A stretch of 44,187 nucleotides of DNA, taken from contig CALCHE010000005.1 of the NCBI GenBank assembly GCA_937901145.1, forward strand, positions 1 to 44,187. Reading direction: 5' to 3'. The notes beneath the pieces were generated by a model. The model ran no database searches, was not told the DNA's origin, and saw only the letters and a program-made list of their open reading frames with translations. Shown here in pieces: positions 33,564-40,761 of the stretch (the stretch's first letter is position 1; every line of letters begins with the position of its first letter). Origin of the DNA: an uncultured Clostridia bacterium. GTDB taxonomy: Bacteria > Bacillota > Clostridia > Oscillospirales > Acutalibacteraceae. The position numbers were made by a program, and so were the translations under genes.

Positions 33564-33593
33564 ATTATATCATTTTTTGTAAGAATTTGTCAA
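33564..33593 (-). promoter_or_regulatory. Consensus promoter for the toxin mRNA
   Basis: On the minus strand TTGACA (33593-33588), an 18-bp spacer and TATAAT (33569-33564). Confidence 0.8.
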
Positions 33594-33640
33594 GATGATG
33601 AAAACGATAGCCGGTAAAGAACACTGCCTTCTTTTCTCTC

Positions 33641-33669
33641 TTGACCTCATTCTCTATTTATGTTATTAT
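33641..33669 (+). promoter_or_regulatory. Promoter for the tsaE operon
   Basis: TTGACC (33641-33646), a 17-bp spacer and TATTAT (33664-33669). Confidence 0.6.
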
Positions 33670-33703
33670 ATTATGTAATTTAAATTCGTAGGCAGGTGAA
33701 AGT

Positions 33704-34147
33704 ATGATTACCCGTATTACCCACAGCACAACTGAAACGGAGAACTTTGCTTCCGAAATAGCAAAGCATCTGAAGGGCGGTACCGTAGTGGCATTTTTCG
33801 GCGGTCTCGGTATGGGTAAAACAGCCTTCACCCGAGGTCTTGCCAAAGGACTCGGCATAAGCTGTCACGTTTCGAGTCCCACCTTCGCCATAGTGAATGA
33901 CTACGGCGGAAATCCTCCCTTGGTGCATTTCGATATGTATAAGGTGGAGAGCTGGGACGACCTTTACTCCAGCGGCTTTTTTGATTATCTTGATATGGGT
34001 GCTATATTAGCTGTGGAGTGGAGTGAAAATATCGAAAACGCTCTGCCCGACAGCACGGTCAGAGTTACCATGGAAAAATACGAAGACGAAAACAGCAGAA
34101 TTATTACAGTGGAAGGAGTGGAATGTGATGAAGATTTTAGCCATTGA
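33704..34147 (+). CDS. tsaE: tRNA t6A biosynthesis ATPase TsaE
   Basis: A 147-aa P-loop ATPase. It works with TsaB and TsaD to make t6A37 in ANN-decoding tRNAs. Walker A is GGLGMGKT (residues 33-40), followed by the family's FTRGLAKGLG and the SPTFAIVNDY motif. VHFDMYKVE and AVEWSENIE are also typical. The length is normal. AGGTGAAAG precedes the ATG. It overlaps tsaB by 20 bp, so the two are coupled. tsaD is not in the window. Confidence 0.95.
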   Translation: MITRITHSTTETENFASEIAKHLKGGTVVAFFGGLGMGKTAFTRGLAKGLGISCHVSSPTFAIVNDYGGNPPLVHFDMYKVESWDDLYSSGFFDYLDMGAILAVEWSENIENALPDSTVRVTMEKYEDENSRIITVEGVECDEDFSH

Positions 34148-34835
34148 TACCAGTGCCGTATGTGCTTCTGTGGCGGTTACGGAGAACGGCAAGGTTTTGA
34201 GCGAAAGCTCAGTGAATACGGGGCTTACCCATTCCAGAACTCTTCTTCCCATGATTGACAGCACACTGAAAAATGCTGAAATTGAACTTAATGATATTGA
34301 CTTTTTCGCCTGTAGTGTGGGGCCCGGCTCGTTTACGGGAGTGAGAATCGGCGTGGCGGCTGTCAAGGGTCTGTGCGACGGTCTCGGTAAAAAAGCGATG
34401 CCTGTTTCCACTTTAGAGGCTCTCGCTTATAATCTCTCTGACAGAGACTGCATAGCCGTGCCTGTTATGGATGCACGCTGTCAGCAGGTTTACTGCGGTA
34501 TATTTCTTAATGACGGAGGCACGGTGTCAAGACTTATGGAGGACTCTGCTCTTAAAATCGACGACCTCGGTGAAAAGCTGAAGGAATATGAGGGCGAAAT
34601 TATCTTCGTCGGTGACGGTGCAGAAATCTGTCATAAGGCTTTAGGCTATAAAAAAGCAGGCGCATCCTCGGTTTATCAGAAGGGTTCATCGGTAGCCTTC
34701 GCCGCTGAAAGGAATTACAGTGAGGATAATCTTCTCTCGGGTGCTGAGCTTATGCCCACCTATCTCCGTCTGCCTCAGGCGGAAAGAGAGCTGAAGGCCA
34801 AATCTCTGAAAAAAGGGGACTTAAACAATGGTTAA
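34128..34835 (+). CDS. tsaB: tRNA t6A biosynthesis protein TsaB
   Basis: A 235-aa ASKHA-fold protein, the non-catalytic partner of TsaD. The start MKILAIDTSAVCASVAV and the motif GPGSFTGVRIGVAAVKGL are diagnostic. I chose the ATG at 34128, inside the end of tsaE, because GGAGTGG lies just upstream and it gives the family N-terminus; the frame is open further upstream. It overlaps the next gene by 8 bp. No RimI domain is fused. Confidence 0.95.
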   Translation: MKILAIDTSAVCASVAVTENGKVLSESSVNTGLTHSRTLLPMIDSTLKNAEIELNDIDFFACSVGPGSFTGVRIGVAAVKGLCDGLGKKAMPVSTLEALAYNLSDRDCIAVPVMDARCQQVYCGIFLNDGGTVSRLMEDSALKIDDLGEKLKEYEGEIIFVGDGAEICHKALGYKKAGASSVYQKGSSVAFAAERNYSEDNLLSGAELMPTYLRLPQAERELKAKSLKKGDLNNG

Positions 34836-35991
34836 AGCCCTGAAAAGTTTTATTAAAGGAACAGATCTGATAACGGTCTTTCTCTGTACAGCACTTTCGG
34901 TTTTCGGTACCGTGGCAGTAAGCAGTGCCACCTTTGATGCCGATGCGGGTACCTTTATTTCCCGTGACACGAGGGTTATGATTCTTGCCTTCGGTCTGGG
35001 CATAGTGGCGGCATTCATCATCTCCGTTATCGACTATGATATCATTCTGAAGCTGTGGCCGCTGATAGGAATAGCAGGAATAGGACTTATGATGTCCCTT
35101 TTCGCCATCGGTGTTTCACCTGACGCGCGAAGTGATGCCATTTCCTGGCTGAAGCTTCCCGGTCAGCTTTACTTTCAGCCCTCTGAGATAGTCAAGATAG
35201 GATTTATCATTACCTTTGCATTTCATCTGAGCAAGGTTAAAAACGACATTTCCTCACTCAAGACAGTGTTTTTTCTCTGTGTTCACGCTATGATTCCTAT
35301 TTTTCTCGTCGTGGCCACAGGTGATATGGGCTCGGCTCTGATTTTCTGTATGATGTTCATCGGTATGATGCTCGTTTCAGGTGTTCACTGGGCATACTTT
35401 CCTGCGGGGGGGCTGATTATCGCTGCCGCTTCACCCGTTATATGGCTTAAGGTTTTCGATAATATTCAGCGTAACCGTATCCTTGCCCTTTTTAATCCTG
35501 ACGCTTATCCTACAGAAATATATCAGCAGAATCAGGCGCTTAAGGCGATACAGAACGGCGGCTTTACAGGTATGGGACTTTATGAGGGTGAACTTACACA
35601 GAGTACGCTTTTACCTGAAAAGCAGAATGATATGATTTTTTCGGCTATCTGTGAGGAGACAGGATTTATCGGTGCTCTCGTGCTTCTGAGTCTTTTTCTT
35701 TTGCTGGCCGTGAGAATAGTTTTTGTGGGCAGACGTTCGAAAAACTTTGCCGCTGAAATGATGTGCTACGGTGTAGCCTTTATGCTTATCGCTCAGGCAG
35801 TTATCAATATCGGTATGTGTACGAGACTTCTTCCTGTTATCGGTATTACACTTCCCTTCATCAGTGCGGGTGGCTCGTCCACGGTCTGTGTATATTTAGC
35901 TATCGGTCTGGTGCTGAGCATATACCGGTCATCGGGTACTATCAGCTATGAAAATGATTACCGCTTTGCACGTATTGCCCGAGAATATTAA
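34828..35991 (+). CDS. FtsW/RodA/SpoVE-family SEDS protein
   Basis: A 387-aa membrane protein with about ten TM helices. SEDS proteins polymerise lipid II glycan strands with a partner class B PBP. Family marks are QPSEIVKIGFIITFAFHLSK (about 115-134), the long extracellular loop with QNQALKAIQNGGFTGMGLYEG, LPEKQNDMIFSAICEETGF, and the C-terminal PVIGITLPFISAGGSS. RodA is favoured over FtsW by eye, but SpoVE or FtsW cannot be excluded. It overlaps tsaB by 8 bp, which puts it in the t6A operon; there is no partner PBP next to it. Confidence 0.9.
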   Translation: MVKALKSFIKGTDLITVFLCTALSVFGTVAVSSATFDADAGTFISRDTRVMILAFGLGIVAAFIISVIDYDIILKLWPLIGIAGIGLMMSLFAIGVSPDARSDAISWLKLPGQLYFQPSEIVKIGFIITFAFHLSKVKNDISSLKTVFFLCVHAMIPIFLVVATGDMGSALIFCMMFIGMMLVSGVHWAYFPAGGLIIAAASPVIWLKVFDNIQRNRILALFNPDAYPTEIYQQNQALKAIQNGGFTGMGLYEGELTQSTLLPEKQNDMIFSAICEETGFIGALVLLSLFLLLAVRIVFVGRRSKNFAAEMMCYGVAFMLIAQAVINIGMCTRLLPVIGITLPFISAGGSSTVCVYLAIGLVLSIYRSSGTISYENDYRFARIAREY

Positions 35992-36040
35992 TACGCGGTG
36001 ATGTATATGCATAAAATAATGCATAATGAATAATCCTCAT

Positions 36041-36177
36041 AAGTTTTCAACAAAAATGTGGAAAACTCTGTCAGTAAAGTTGAAAACTTTACAGTTTTTC
36101 ACAGTTTAAAGTACTTTTAACAGGTCGGAAGGGTGGTTTATCCACAGCTTTTAACGTTTTCGACCGTGTTTTCCACA
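36041..36177. other. Cluster of DnaA-box-like sites and dyads
   Basis: One exact DnaA box TTATCCACA (36,138-36,146), two TTTTCCACA sites (36,169-36,177 on plus; 36,057-36,065 on minus) and a weaker TTTTTCACA (36,095-36,103) lie within 121 bp. Two inverted repeats accompany them: AAGTTTTCAAC/GTTGAAAACTT (36,041-36,089) and GTAAAGTT-GAA-AACTTTAC (36,074-36,092). No dnaA or dnaN is nearby, so it is more likely a DnaA titration or regulatory cluster than oriC. Confidence 0.45.
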
Positions 36178-36186
36178 CAGTAAAGA

Positions 36187-36227
36187 AAAAAACCTTTACA
36201 GCACTGATTTTGCTGTAAAGGTTTTCT
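36187..36227. terminator. Bidirectional terminator
   Basis: A 13-bp stem AACCTTTACAGCA/TGCTGTAAAGGTT, with an A run before and a T-rich tract after. It can end the tsaE-tsaB-SEDS transcript. Confidence 0.8.
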
Positions 36228-36343
36228 GCTTTACGGAATTATGCATGTTTTTATGCATCTGAGCAATTTTTTTGATTTATTTCTGTAGGGATATGGCGCG
36301 CTGTGTTCGTCAAAGTTTTTTGCCTCCCTTGCTTGTAGGGGAG

Positions 36344-36449
36344 GCTGACCTCTCCGTCACTGCGTGACACCTCCCCTTTTAGGAGAGGCTAATGTATATG
36401 AAAAAAGCCTCCCCTGAAAGGGGAGGGGGACCGCTTGCGGTGGAGAGGT
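36344..36449. repeat. 106-bp direct repeat, left copy
   Basis: Nearly identical to 36,895-37,000 in the same orientation (about five differences). The unit is bounded by ACCTCTCC and GGAGAGGT and contains GTCAC/GTGAC, CTCCCCT/GGGGAG and ACCGC/GCGGT hairpins. Its end touches the stop codon of the DUF559 gene. A partial copy of the unit is at 39,345-39,385. Confidence 0.9.
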
Positions 36450-36832
36450 TATCTTCCGACTCGTTTTCTTATTTCTATGTCTATAGCAGTACATACACCC
36501 TCAAAATTAGTATTAATGTCATAATTAGAAAAACGAATAACTTCGACACCAAATTGATTTATTGCCTGGGTTCTGTTATCATCATATTTTTTACCGTCCT
36601 CTGTATAATGCTGACTGCCATCGATTTCTATTATCAGATTTGCTTTTGAACAGTAAAAATCAGCGATATATGTTCCTATAGGTCGTTGCCTGTATATTTT
36701 TATCGGATAGCTTTTCAGAAAATCATACCAAAGGTGACTTTCCTGCGGAGTCATATTTTTTCGTAAACTCCTCGCTGATGGCAGTAATGTTTTATTATAA
36801 GCTGTATATTCGTAGTCTTTCTCGTCGCTCAT
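36449..36832 (-). CDS. DUF559 endonuclease-like protein
   Basis: A 127-aa DUF559 protein with a restriction-endonuclease-like (Vsr/PD-(D/E)XK) fold. Residues 25-57 hold the family's MTPQESHLWYDFLK and the RQRPIGTYIADFY block. Candidate catalytic residues are Asp58, Glu69 and Asp71 in IADFYCSKANLIIEIDGSQH. AAGGAG precedes the ATG. DUF559 proteins are presumed nucleases, often on mobile or repeat-rich DNA, and no role is proven. The gene sits between two 106-bp direct repeats, its stop codon at the inner edge of one, so gene plus repeat look like one moving unit. Confidence 0.88.
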   Translation of the reverse strand: MSDEKDYEYTAYNKTLLPSARSLRKNMTPQESHLWYDFLKSYPIKIYRQRPIGTYIADFYCSKANLIIEIDGSQHYTEDGKKYDDNRTQAINQFGVEVIRFSNYDINTNFEGVCTAIDIEIRKRVGR

Positions 36833-36894
36833 TTTTTCTCCTTAAACAGTAGGATGTAGTTATTTTACCGTAAAAAGGCTGTGACTGTCAAGTA

Positions 36895-37000
36895 GCTGAC
36901 CTCTCCGTCACTACGTGACACCTCTCCTTTCAGGAGAGGCTAATGTATATGAAAAAAGTCTCCCCTGAAAGGGGAGGGGGACCGCTTGCGGTGGAGAGGT
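36895..37000. repeat. 106-bp direct repeat, right copy
   Basis: Same unit and orientation as 36,344-36,449. It ends in GGAGAGGT just before the terminator of the small peptide genes. Confidence 0.9.
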
Positions 37001-37008
37001 AAAAACAA

Positions 37009-37036
37009 AAATAAAAAACCCCACCTTACGGTGAGG
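37009..37036 (-). terminator. Terminator after the paired small peptide genes
   Basis: On the minus strand a 7-bp stem CCTCACC/GGTGGGG with a GTAA loop, followed by TTTTTTATTTTT. Confidence 0.85.
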
Positions 37037-37068
37037 CTTTATACGATTTAAATCATATAAATGATTGA

Positions 37069-37209
37069 TTAAACAGTTGCATCTTCTGCGGGTGCATCTT
37101 CCCAAGCCTGATCTTCTTCGATGAATGAGAAGATAGCAGCAAGAATCTTCTTGAAGAAATCAACGATATCCTGGAACTTGAATTCGCCAGCCTTTAATTC
37201 AAATGACAT
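37069..37209 (-). CDS. Small amphipathic peptide, 46 aa (second of pair)
   Basis: A 46-codon gene preceded by AAGGAGGATAC. The product has no signal peptide. A central stretch FQDIVDFFKKILAAIFSFI would form an amphipathic or hydrophobic helix, followed by an acidic tail rich in Glu, Asp and Ala. It lies 45 bp after a 47-aa gene of similar character, and a terminator follows. No family is recognised. Phenol-soluble-modulin-like or bacteriocin-like peptides would look like this, but so would unrelated small proteins. Confidence 0.7.
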   Translation of the reverse strand: MSFELKAGEFKFQDIVDFFKKILAAIFSFIEEDQAWEDAPAEDATV

Positions 37210-37254
37210 TTTAGTATCCTCCTTTTTTAGATTTAAATTAAGAAAAATTAGGGA

Positions 37255-37398
37255 TTAAAGTTCAAAACCGAATTCAAACTTTAAGAGCTTTTCGATGAAA
37301 GCAATGATTTCGTTGATGAGATCCTTAAGGTTGAAAGTATCAACAACTGCTTCGTTTTCGTCCTTAACGTCAACGATTACGTCTTTATCAAGTTTCAT
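37255..37398 (-). CDS. Small amphipathic peptide, 47 aa (first of pair)
   Basis: A 47-codon gene preceded by AAAGGAGGAC. The N-terminal half is charged (MKLDKDVIVDVKDENE). The C-terminal half, LKDLINEIIAFIEKLLKFEF, is a strongly amphipathic helix. It has no signal peptide. Behind a perfect promoter and followed by a second such gene, it forms a two-gene operon. The order of charged and helical parts is reversed between the two peptides. Function unknown. Confidence 0.7.
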   Translation of the reverse strand: MKLDKDVIVDVKDENEAVVDTFNLKDLINEIIAFIEKLLKFEFGFEL

Positions 37399-37447
37399 TG
37401 TACAAGTCCTCCTTTATGTATTTCCTGATACTCCTCAGGATGGCTAT

Positions 37448-37476
37448 ATTATATACCATACTTTTTAGTTTGTCAA
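37448..37476 (-). promoter_or_regulatory. Perfect promoter for the peptide pair
   Basis: On the minus strand TTGACA (37476-37471), a 17-bp spacer and TATAAT (37453-37448). The leader carries a TCCTGA/TCAGGA hairpin near 37,424-37,441. Confidence 0.85.
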
Positions 37477-37604
37477 TAGAAAATTCATAAATTTGTTACT
37501 AAATTTTGAATTAGAGGGTTATTTTTCTAAAAGAATATTTCAAATTAGATTTATTTATCATTTTTTAACCTGTTTTTCAGTTTGAAACATTATTATGTAT
37601 ATAG

Positions 37605-37633
37605 TTGATTTTTTTATCTGGCTTTGGTAAAAT
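37605..37633 (+). promoter_or_regulatory. Promoter for the lipoprotein gene
   Basis: TTGATT (37605-37610), a 17-bp spacer and TAAAAT (37628-37633). Confidence 0.6.
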
Positions 37634-37658
37634 ATTATCAATGGAAAGGAAGATGAAA

Positions 37659-38711
37659 ATGAAAAAAGTTAAAAGAATATCTGTCCCTGTTTTAATCTGC
37701 GCTTTACTGCTTATCTTGTTCACAGGGTGTCACTCTCACAGTATGGACAGCTGGAAAATCGATAAGGACAGCCACCGGAAGGAATGCTCCTGCGGTGAAA
37801 CGGCTGAAATAGGGGAACATACCTTTGATACGGATGTGTGTACTGTCTGCGGTGCTGAGAGAAGCTATGAGGACGGAGTGCTGACAGGTATGGGTGTGTG
37901 GAATGATTACGGCGACTGGACACAGTGGCTTTACTTCGACGAAGCGGGTAATGTTATCAGTGACAGTGCCGCTGACTACACCTATGACAAGGCAGGCAAT
38001 AAGCTCACCGATAAAATTTACGAGGACGGAGTGCTGGTTTCCTCGGCTGAATATGACTTCGACAGCGACGGTATGACCTTTAAAAAATATGAAACCGAGT
38101 ATTACGAGGATGGCTCGAAATGTGTGTACGAATATAACGAAAGCGGTGACAGCATGGGCTATGAGGTTTACGACGAAAACGGAACCAAGACAGAGTCCTA
38201 CCGCTCGGAGTATATAACTGACGAAAAGGGTGAGCTTGTCGGTGAAAAGGTTTACGAAAACGATGTGCTTATTCAGGAAATGAAGTATGCCGCAGGAAAT
38301 GACGGCACAGAGGAGTTCCTTTACATCACAGAAATGGCGAACTATGACGAGGACGGTGCCAGAACTGTAGAGATTTACGATGAAAACGGCGAAGTTATAA
38401 AAGAGCTCGGTTATGATGCCGAGGGAACGAAGCTTTACGACTACGAGCTGAAATATATTTATGATGCTGCCGCTAACCTGGTTGCTATCGAAAAGGTAGA
38501 AAACGGTGAGGTAAAGCAGGAAATCAAGTATGAATATAACAGCGACGGAGATCTCATCTCAGAAAAGACCTATGAGGGAGAAAAGCTTCTCAAGGAAGCT
38601 GAGTACACCACTACCGATGAATTTACCTATGAGTCAAAGGTTATAATCTATAACGAGGACGGAACCACCACCGTGCAGGAGTATGACGAATACGGAGAGT
38701 TAATCGGGTAA
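37659..38711 (+). CDS. Repeat-containing lipoprotein (YD/MORN-like)
   Basis: A lipoprotein of about 350 aa. The lipobox LFTGC gives Cys24. A short Cys/His-rich part (about 25-70: CSCGETA then CTVCGAE) is followed by acidic repeats of about 20 residues with the pattern Y-DE-G, such as VYDENGTKTESYRSEY and IYDENGEVIKELGYD. These resemble RHS/YD or MORN-like repeats that stack as beta hairpins. AAAGGAAG precedes the chosen ATG by eight bases; two earlier in-frame ATGs are too close to it or lack a site. The function is unknown; surface binding is likely for such repeats. Confidence 0.8.
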   Translation: MKKVKRISVPVLICALLLILFTGCHSHSMDSWKIDKDSHRKECSCGETAEIGEHTFDTDVCTVCGAERSYEDGVLTGMGVWNDYGDWTQWLYFDEAGNVISDSAADYTYDKAGNKLTDKIYEDGVLVSSAEYDFDSDGMTFKKYETEYYEDGSKCVYEYNESGDSMGYEVYDENGTKTESYRSEYITDEKGELVGEKVYENDVLIQEMKYAAGNDGTEEFLYITEMANYDEDGARTVEIYDENGEVIKELGYDAEGTKLYDYELKYIYDAAANLVAIEKVENGEVKQEIKYEYNSDGDLISEKTYEGEKLLKEAEYTTTDEFTYESKVIIYNEDGTTTVQEYDEYGELIG

Positions 38712-38730
38712 AAAAATCTCCTCACTTGTA

Positions 38731-38759
38731 TTGACAAATGAGGAGACTGTATATATAAT
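38731..38759 (+). promoter_or_regulatory. Perfect promoter for small RNA B
   Basis: TTGACA (38731-38736), a 17-bp spacer and TATAAT (38754-38759). The -35 box lies in a TCTCCTCA/TGAGGAGA dyad (38,717-38,746), like the antitoxin promoter at 33,289. Confidence 0.85.
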
Positions 38760-38765
38760 ATAACT

Positions 38766-38857
38766 GTAAGAGCTAATCCTTTAGCGGTTAGTGATTATGA
38801 TTGGTTAATTTTTGTATTAAACAACCGTCACTTTGCCGAGTGGCGGTTGATGCTTTT
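38766..38857 (+). ncRNA. Candidate small RNA B (~92 nt)
   Basis: It runs from the promoter to a terminator hairpin with stem CAACCG-CACT/AGTG-CGGTTG and TTTTT (38,822-38,857). There is no coding frame with a ribosome site. Promoter and terminator resemble those of the antitoxin RNA at 33,324, and its 5' part GCTAAT...GCGGTTAG resembles the toxin leader there. No toxin gene is found opposite it. Confidence 0.6.
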
Positions 38858-38910
38858 TATCCTAATTGTTACAGTTATATTTCAATATATGTAATGTCAT
38901 GATAATAGGC

Positions 38911-39345
38911 ATACATTAAAACTTACCTGTAAATCCGAAGTCTTATCGGCTGTCTGCACACCTGCCACGGTGTGCCCCTTATGTGCTCTGGCAGTTTTGC
39001 GCTACTGAAAGATTTAATATGCGAAGTTGTGATTTTGAACGGAGCGAAGTAATATGTAAACAATAAAACACAATGGTGGTTCCGTATCTCCGCCGAGTCG
39101 ACGAAGGCGGTCACCGAGGAAAGTATTTTCCGAGGCAAAAGGGCGTTTTGTTTACTTTGCCGACCGGGGCAAAGTAAAAGCCCGAGCGGCTTGAGCGGAA
39201 AGAACATTGATGTTTAGTACAAGGCACGATAATAATGCGGGACATCGAGGGCACCGTCCCCTACACGAACCCACTCTGTTGTTTTGAGCGAAGCGAAAAT
39301 CTTTGCGCAGAAGGCGACCGATGGTCGCCCCTACGAAATCCATCC
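38911..39345 (+). repeat. Dispersed ~420-bp repeat, copy 2 (inverted)
   Basis: The reverse complement of 1,090-1,500 with the same landmarks along its full length. It lies between the terminators of two convergent small RNAs. The frames inside are not conserved, so no gene is called. Confidence 0.75.
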
Positions 39346-39385
39346 GTCACTTCGTGACACCTCTCCTGCAAGCAAGGGAGGCAAA
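39345..39385. repeat. Partial copy of the DUF559-flanking repeat
   Basis: CCGTCAC-GTGACACCTCTCCT followed by AGCAAGGGAGGCAAAAA matches pieces of the 106-bp unit and its upstream neighbour (TTTTTTGCCTCCCTTGCTTG near 36,318-36,337), rearranged. Confidence 0.6.
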
Positions 39386-39474
39386 AATAACAACCGCCAC
39401 TCGGCAAAGTGACGGTTGTTTTTGATATTATAAAATAACGTTTTTTGGCCAACCGCTTTAAACGGTTACCTCTT
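39383..39474 (-). ncRNA. Candidate small RNA C (~92 nt)
   Basis: A minus-strand unit convergent with RNA B. Its terminator hairpin (39,389-39,420) is an almost exact inverted copy of the RNA B terminator, with a TATTTTT tail. A GTAACCG/CGGTTGG hairpin lies near its 5' end. No coding frame is seen. Confidence 0.5.
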
Positions 39475-39480
39475 AACTAT

Positions 39481-39512
39481 ATTATACAGCATTTGACGTA
39501 GAATTATGTCAA
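39481..39512 (-). promoter_or_regulatory. Possible promoter for small RNA C
   Basis: On the minus strand TTGACA (39512-39507) and TATAAT (39486-39481), but the spacer is 20 bp, longer than usual, so activity is uncertain. Confidence 0.4.
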
Positions 39513-39526
39513 GTGCTTTCTTTTTT

Positions 39527-40738
39527 TCAGCAACCGGGATGCACATAGGTAGCTGCCAGACCTCCCTGAGAGGTTTCTCGGTACATAGCATTCAGATCCT
39601 TGCCGGTTTTATACATAGTCTCTACCACAGTATCGAAGCTGATTTTTCTCGTAGTAGAGAGGAAGTTGGCCAGTGAAAGAGCATTAATAGCTCTCATAGC
39701 CGCTACGGCATTTCTTTCAATGCAGGGTATCTGTACCAGCCCGCACACAGGGTCACAGGTGAGACCGAGCATATGCTCCATAGCTACCTCAGCCGCATAT
39801 TCTATCTGACCCAGTCCCATACGGAAAAGCTCACAGAGGGCTGACGCTGCCATAGAACAGGCAGTACCTATTTCAGCCTGACATCCGCATTCAGCACCGC
39901 TTATGGAAGCATTTGTTTTTACTAAATTACCGATAAGACCGCCTACAGCCAGAGCACGGCACACGTCGTCATCAGAAAAGCCCTTTTTATCCTGCATATA
40001 TTTAAGCACACTCGGAAGCACAGCACAGGCACCGCAGGTGGGCGCAGTCACGATAACACCGCCGCCTGCATTCTGCTCACTGACTGCGAAGGCATAAGCA
40101 CAGACGAGTCTGTTTTCTTTAGTTATGTCGCTTTCGTCGATATGACTCTGATTAAAAAGGAACTGAGCCTTTCTTTCTACATTCAGACCGCCGTCGAGAA
40201 TGCCGCGGGTTGACAGGCCTTCATTGATAGCGTTTTTCATCGCTAACCATATTTCATGAAGATAATTCCATATATCCTTGCCTTCACATTCCTCCACATA
40301 ATCGGAAAGGCGCATATTATGGTCAAGGCAGTAGTCCACTATCTGACCGAGAGTGCGCAGGGGATAAACATCCTCCTCATCGAGCTCAGGTTTTCCTTCG
40401 ATTACTATGGCACCGCCACCGACGGACATAATTCTTTCTTTGGCGATTTCACTTCCGTTTTTATATGCGAAAAACTCCATAGTATTTTCGTGGGGAAGAT
40501 TTTCTGTTTCTCCGCTTCCGAAAATAAGCTCTACATCGCATCCTTCGAAAACATCGAGGATAGCCTCGTCGGTTTTATGTCCCTTACCCGTAGAGGAAAG
40601 AGAGCCGTAAAGGATAATCTTGTAGCTGTCAGCATCAGCATAGGTGTTACGGAAATATCTTGCCGCCTTATCGGGTCCCATAGTGTGGGAGGAAGAGGGG
40701 CCTCTGCCGATTTTATATAAATATCTTAAGCTTTTCAT
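39527..40738 (-). CDS. sdaA: L-serine dehydratase, iron-sulfur type
   Basis: A 403-aa single-chain enzyme (SDH beta plus alpha domains). It deaminates L-serine to pyruvate and ammonia with an oxygen-sensitive [4Fe-4S] cluster. The beta part opens with LYKIGRGPSSSHTMGPDKAARYF. The alpha part has Cys in TAPTCGACAVLP, AECGCQAEIGTACSMAA and LTCDPVCGLVQIPCIERNAVA, which supply the cluster ligands. The protein ends in HPGC; in related enzymes the C-terminal Cys caps the cluster as a built-in inhibitor tail. AGGAGC precedes the ATG. It lies 23 bp after the DUF6472 gene, in one operon. Confidence 0.95.
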   Translation of the reverse strand: MKSLRYLYKIGRGPSSSHTMGPDKAARYFRNTYADADSYKIILYGSLSSTGKGHKTDEAILDVFEGCDVELIFGSGETENLPHENTMEFFAYKNGSEIAKERIMSVGGGAIVIEGKPELDEEDVYPLRTLGQIVDYCLDHNMRLSDYVEECEGKDIWNYLHEIWLAMKNAINEGLSTRGILDGGLNVERKAQFLFNQSHIDESDITKENRLVCAYAFAVSEQNAGGGVIVTAPTCGACAVLPSVLKYMQDKKGFSDDDVCRALAVGGLIGNLVKTNASISGAECGCQAEIGTACSMAASALCELFRMGLGQIEYAAEVAMEHMLGLTCDPVCGLVQIPCIERNAVAAMRAINALSLANFLSTTRKISFDTVVETMYKTGKDLNAMYRETSQGGLAATYVHPGC

Positions 40739-40761
40739 ATTTATGCTCCTGATTTTTACTT

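Noticed and set aside
36041..36177. Chromosomal origin of replication
   Set aside because: Only three or four boxes, no dnaA/dnaN/rpmH neighbourhood and no clear AT-rich unwinding trio region.
39152..39452. Overlapping 63-aa minus-strand frames
   Set aside because: They fall in the dispersed repeat and small RNA C, with no ribosome sites or conserved composition.
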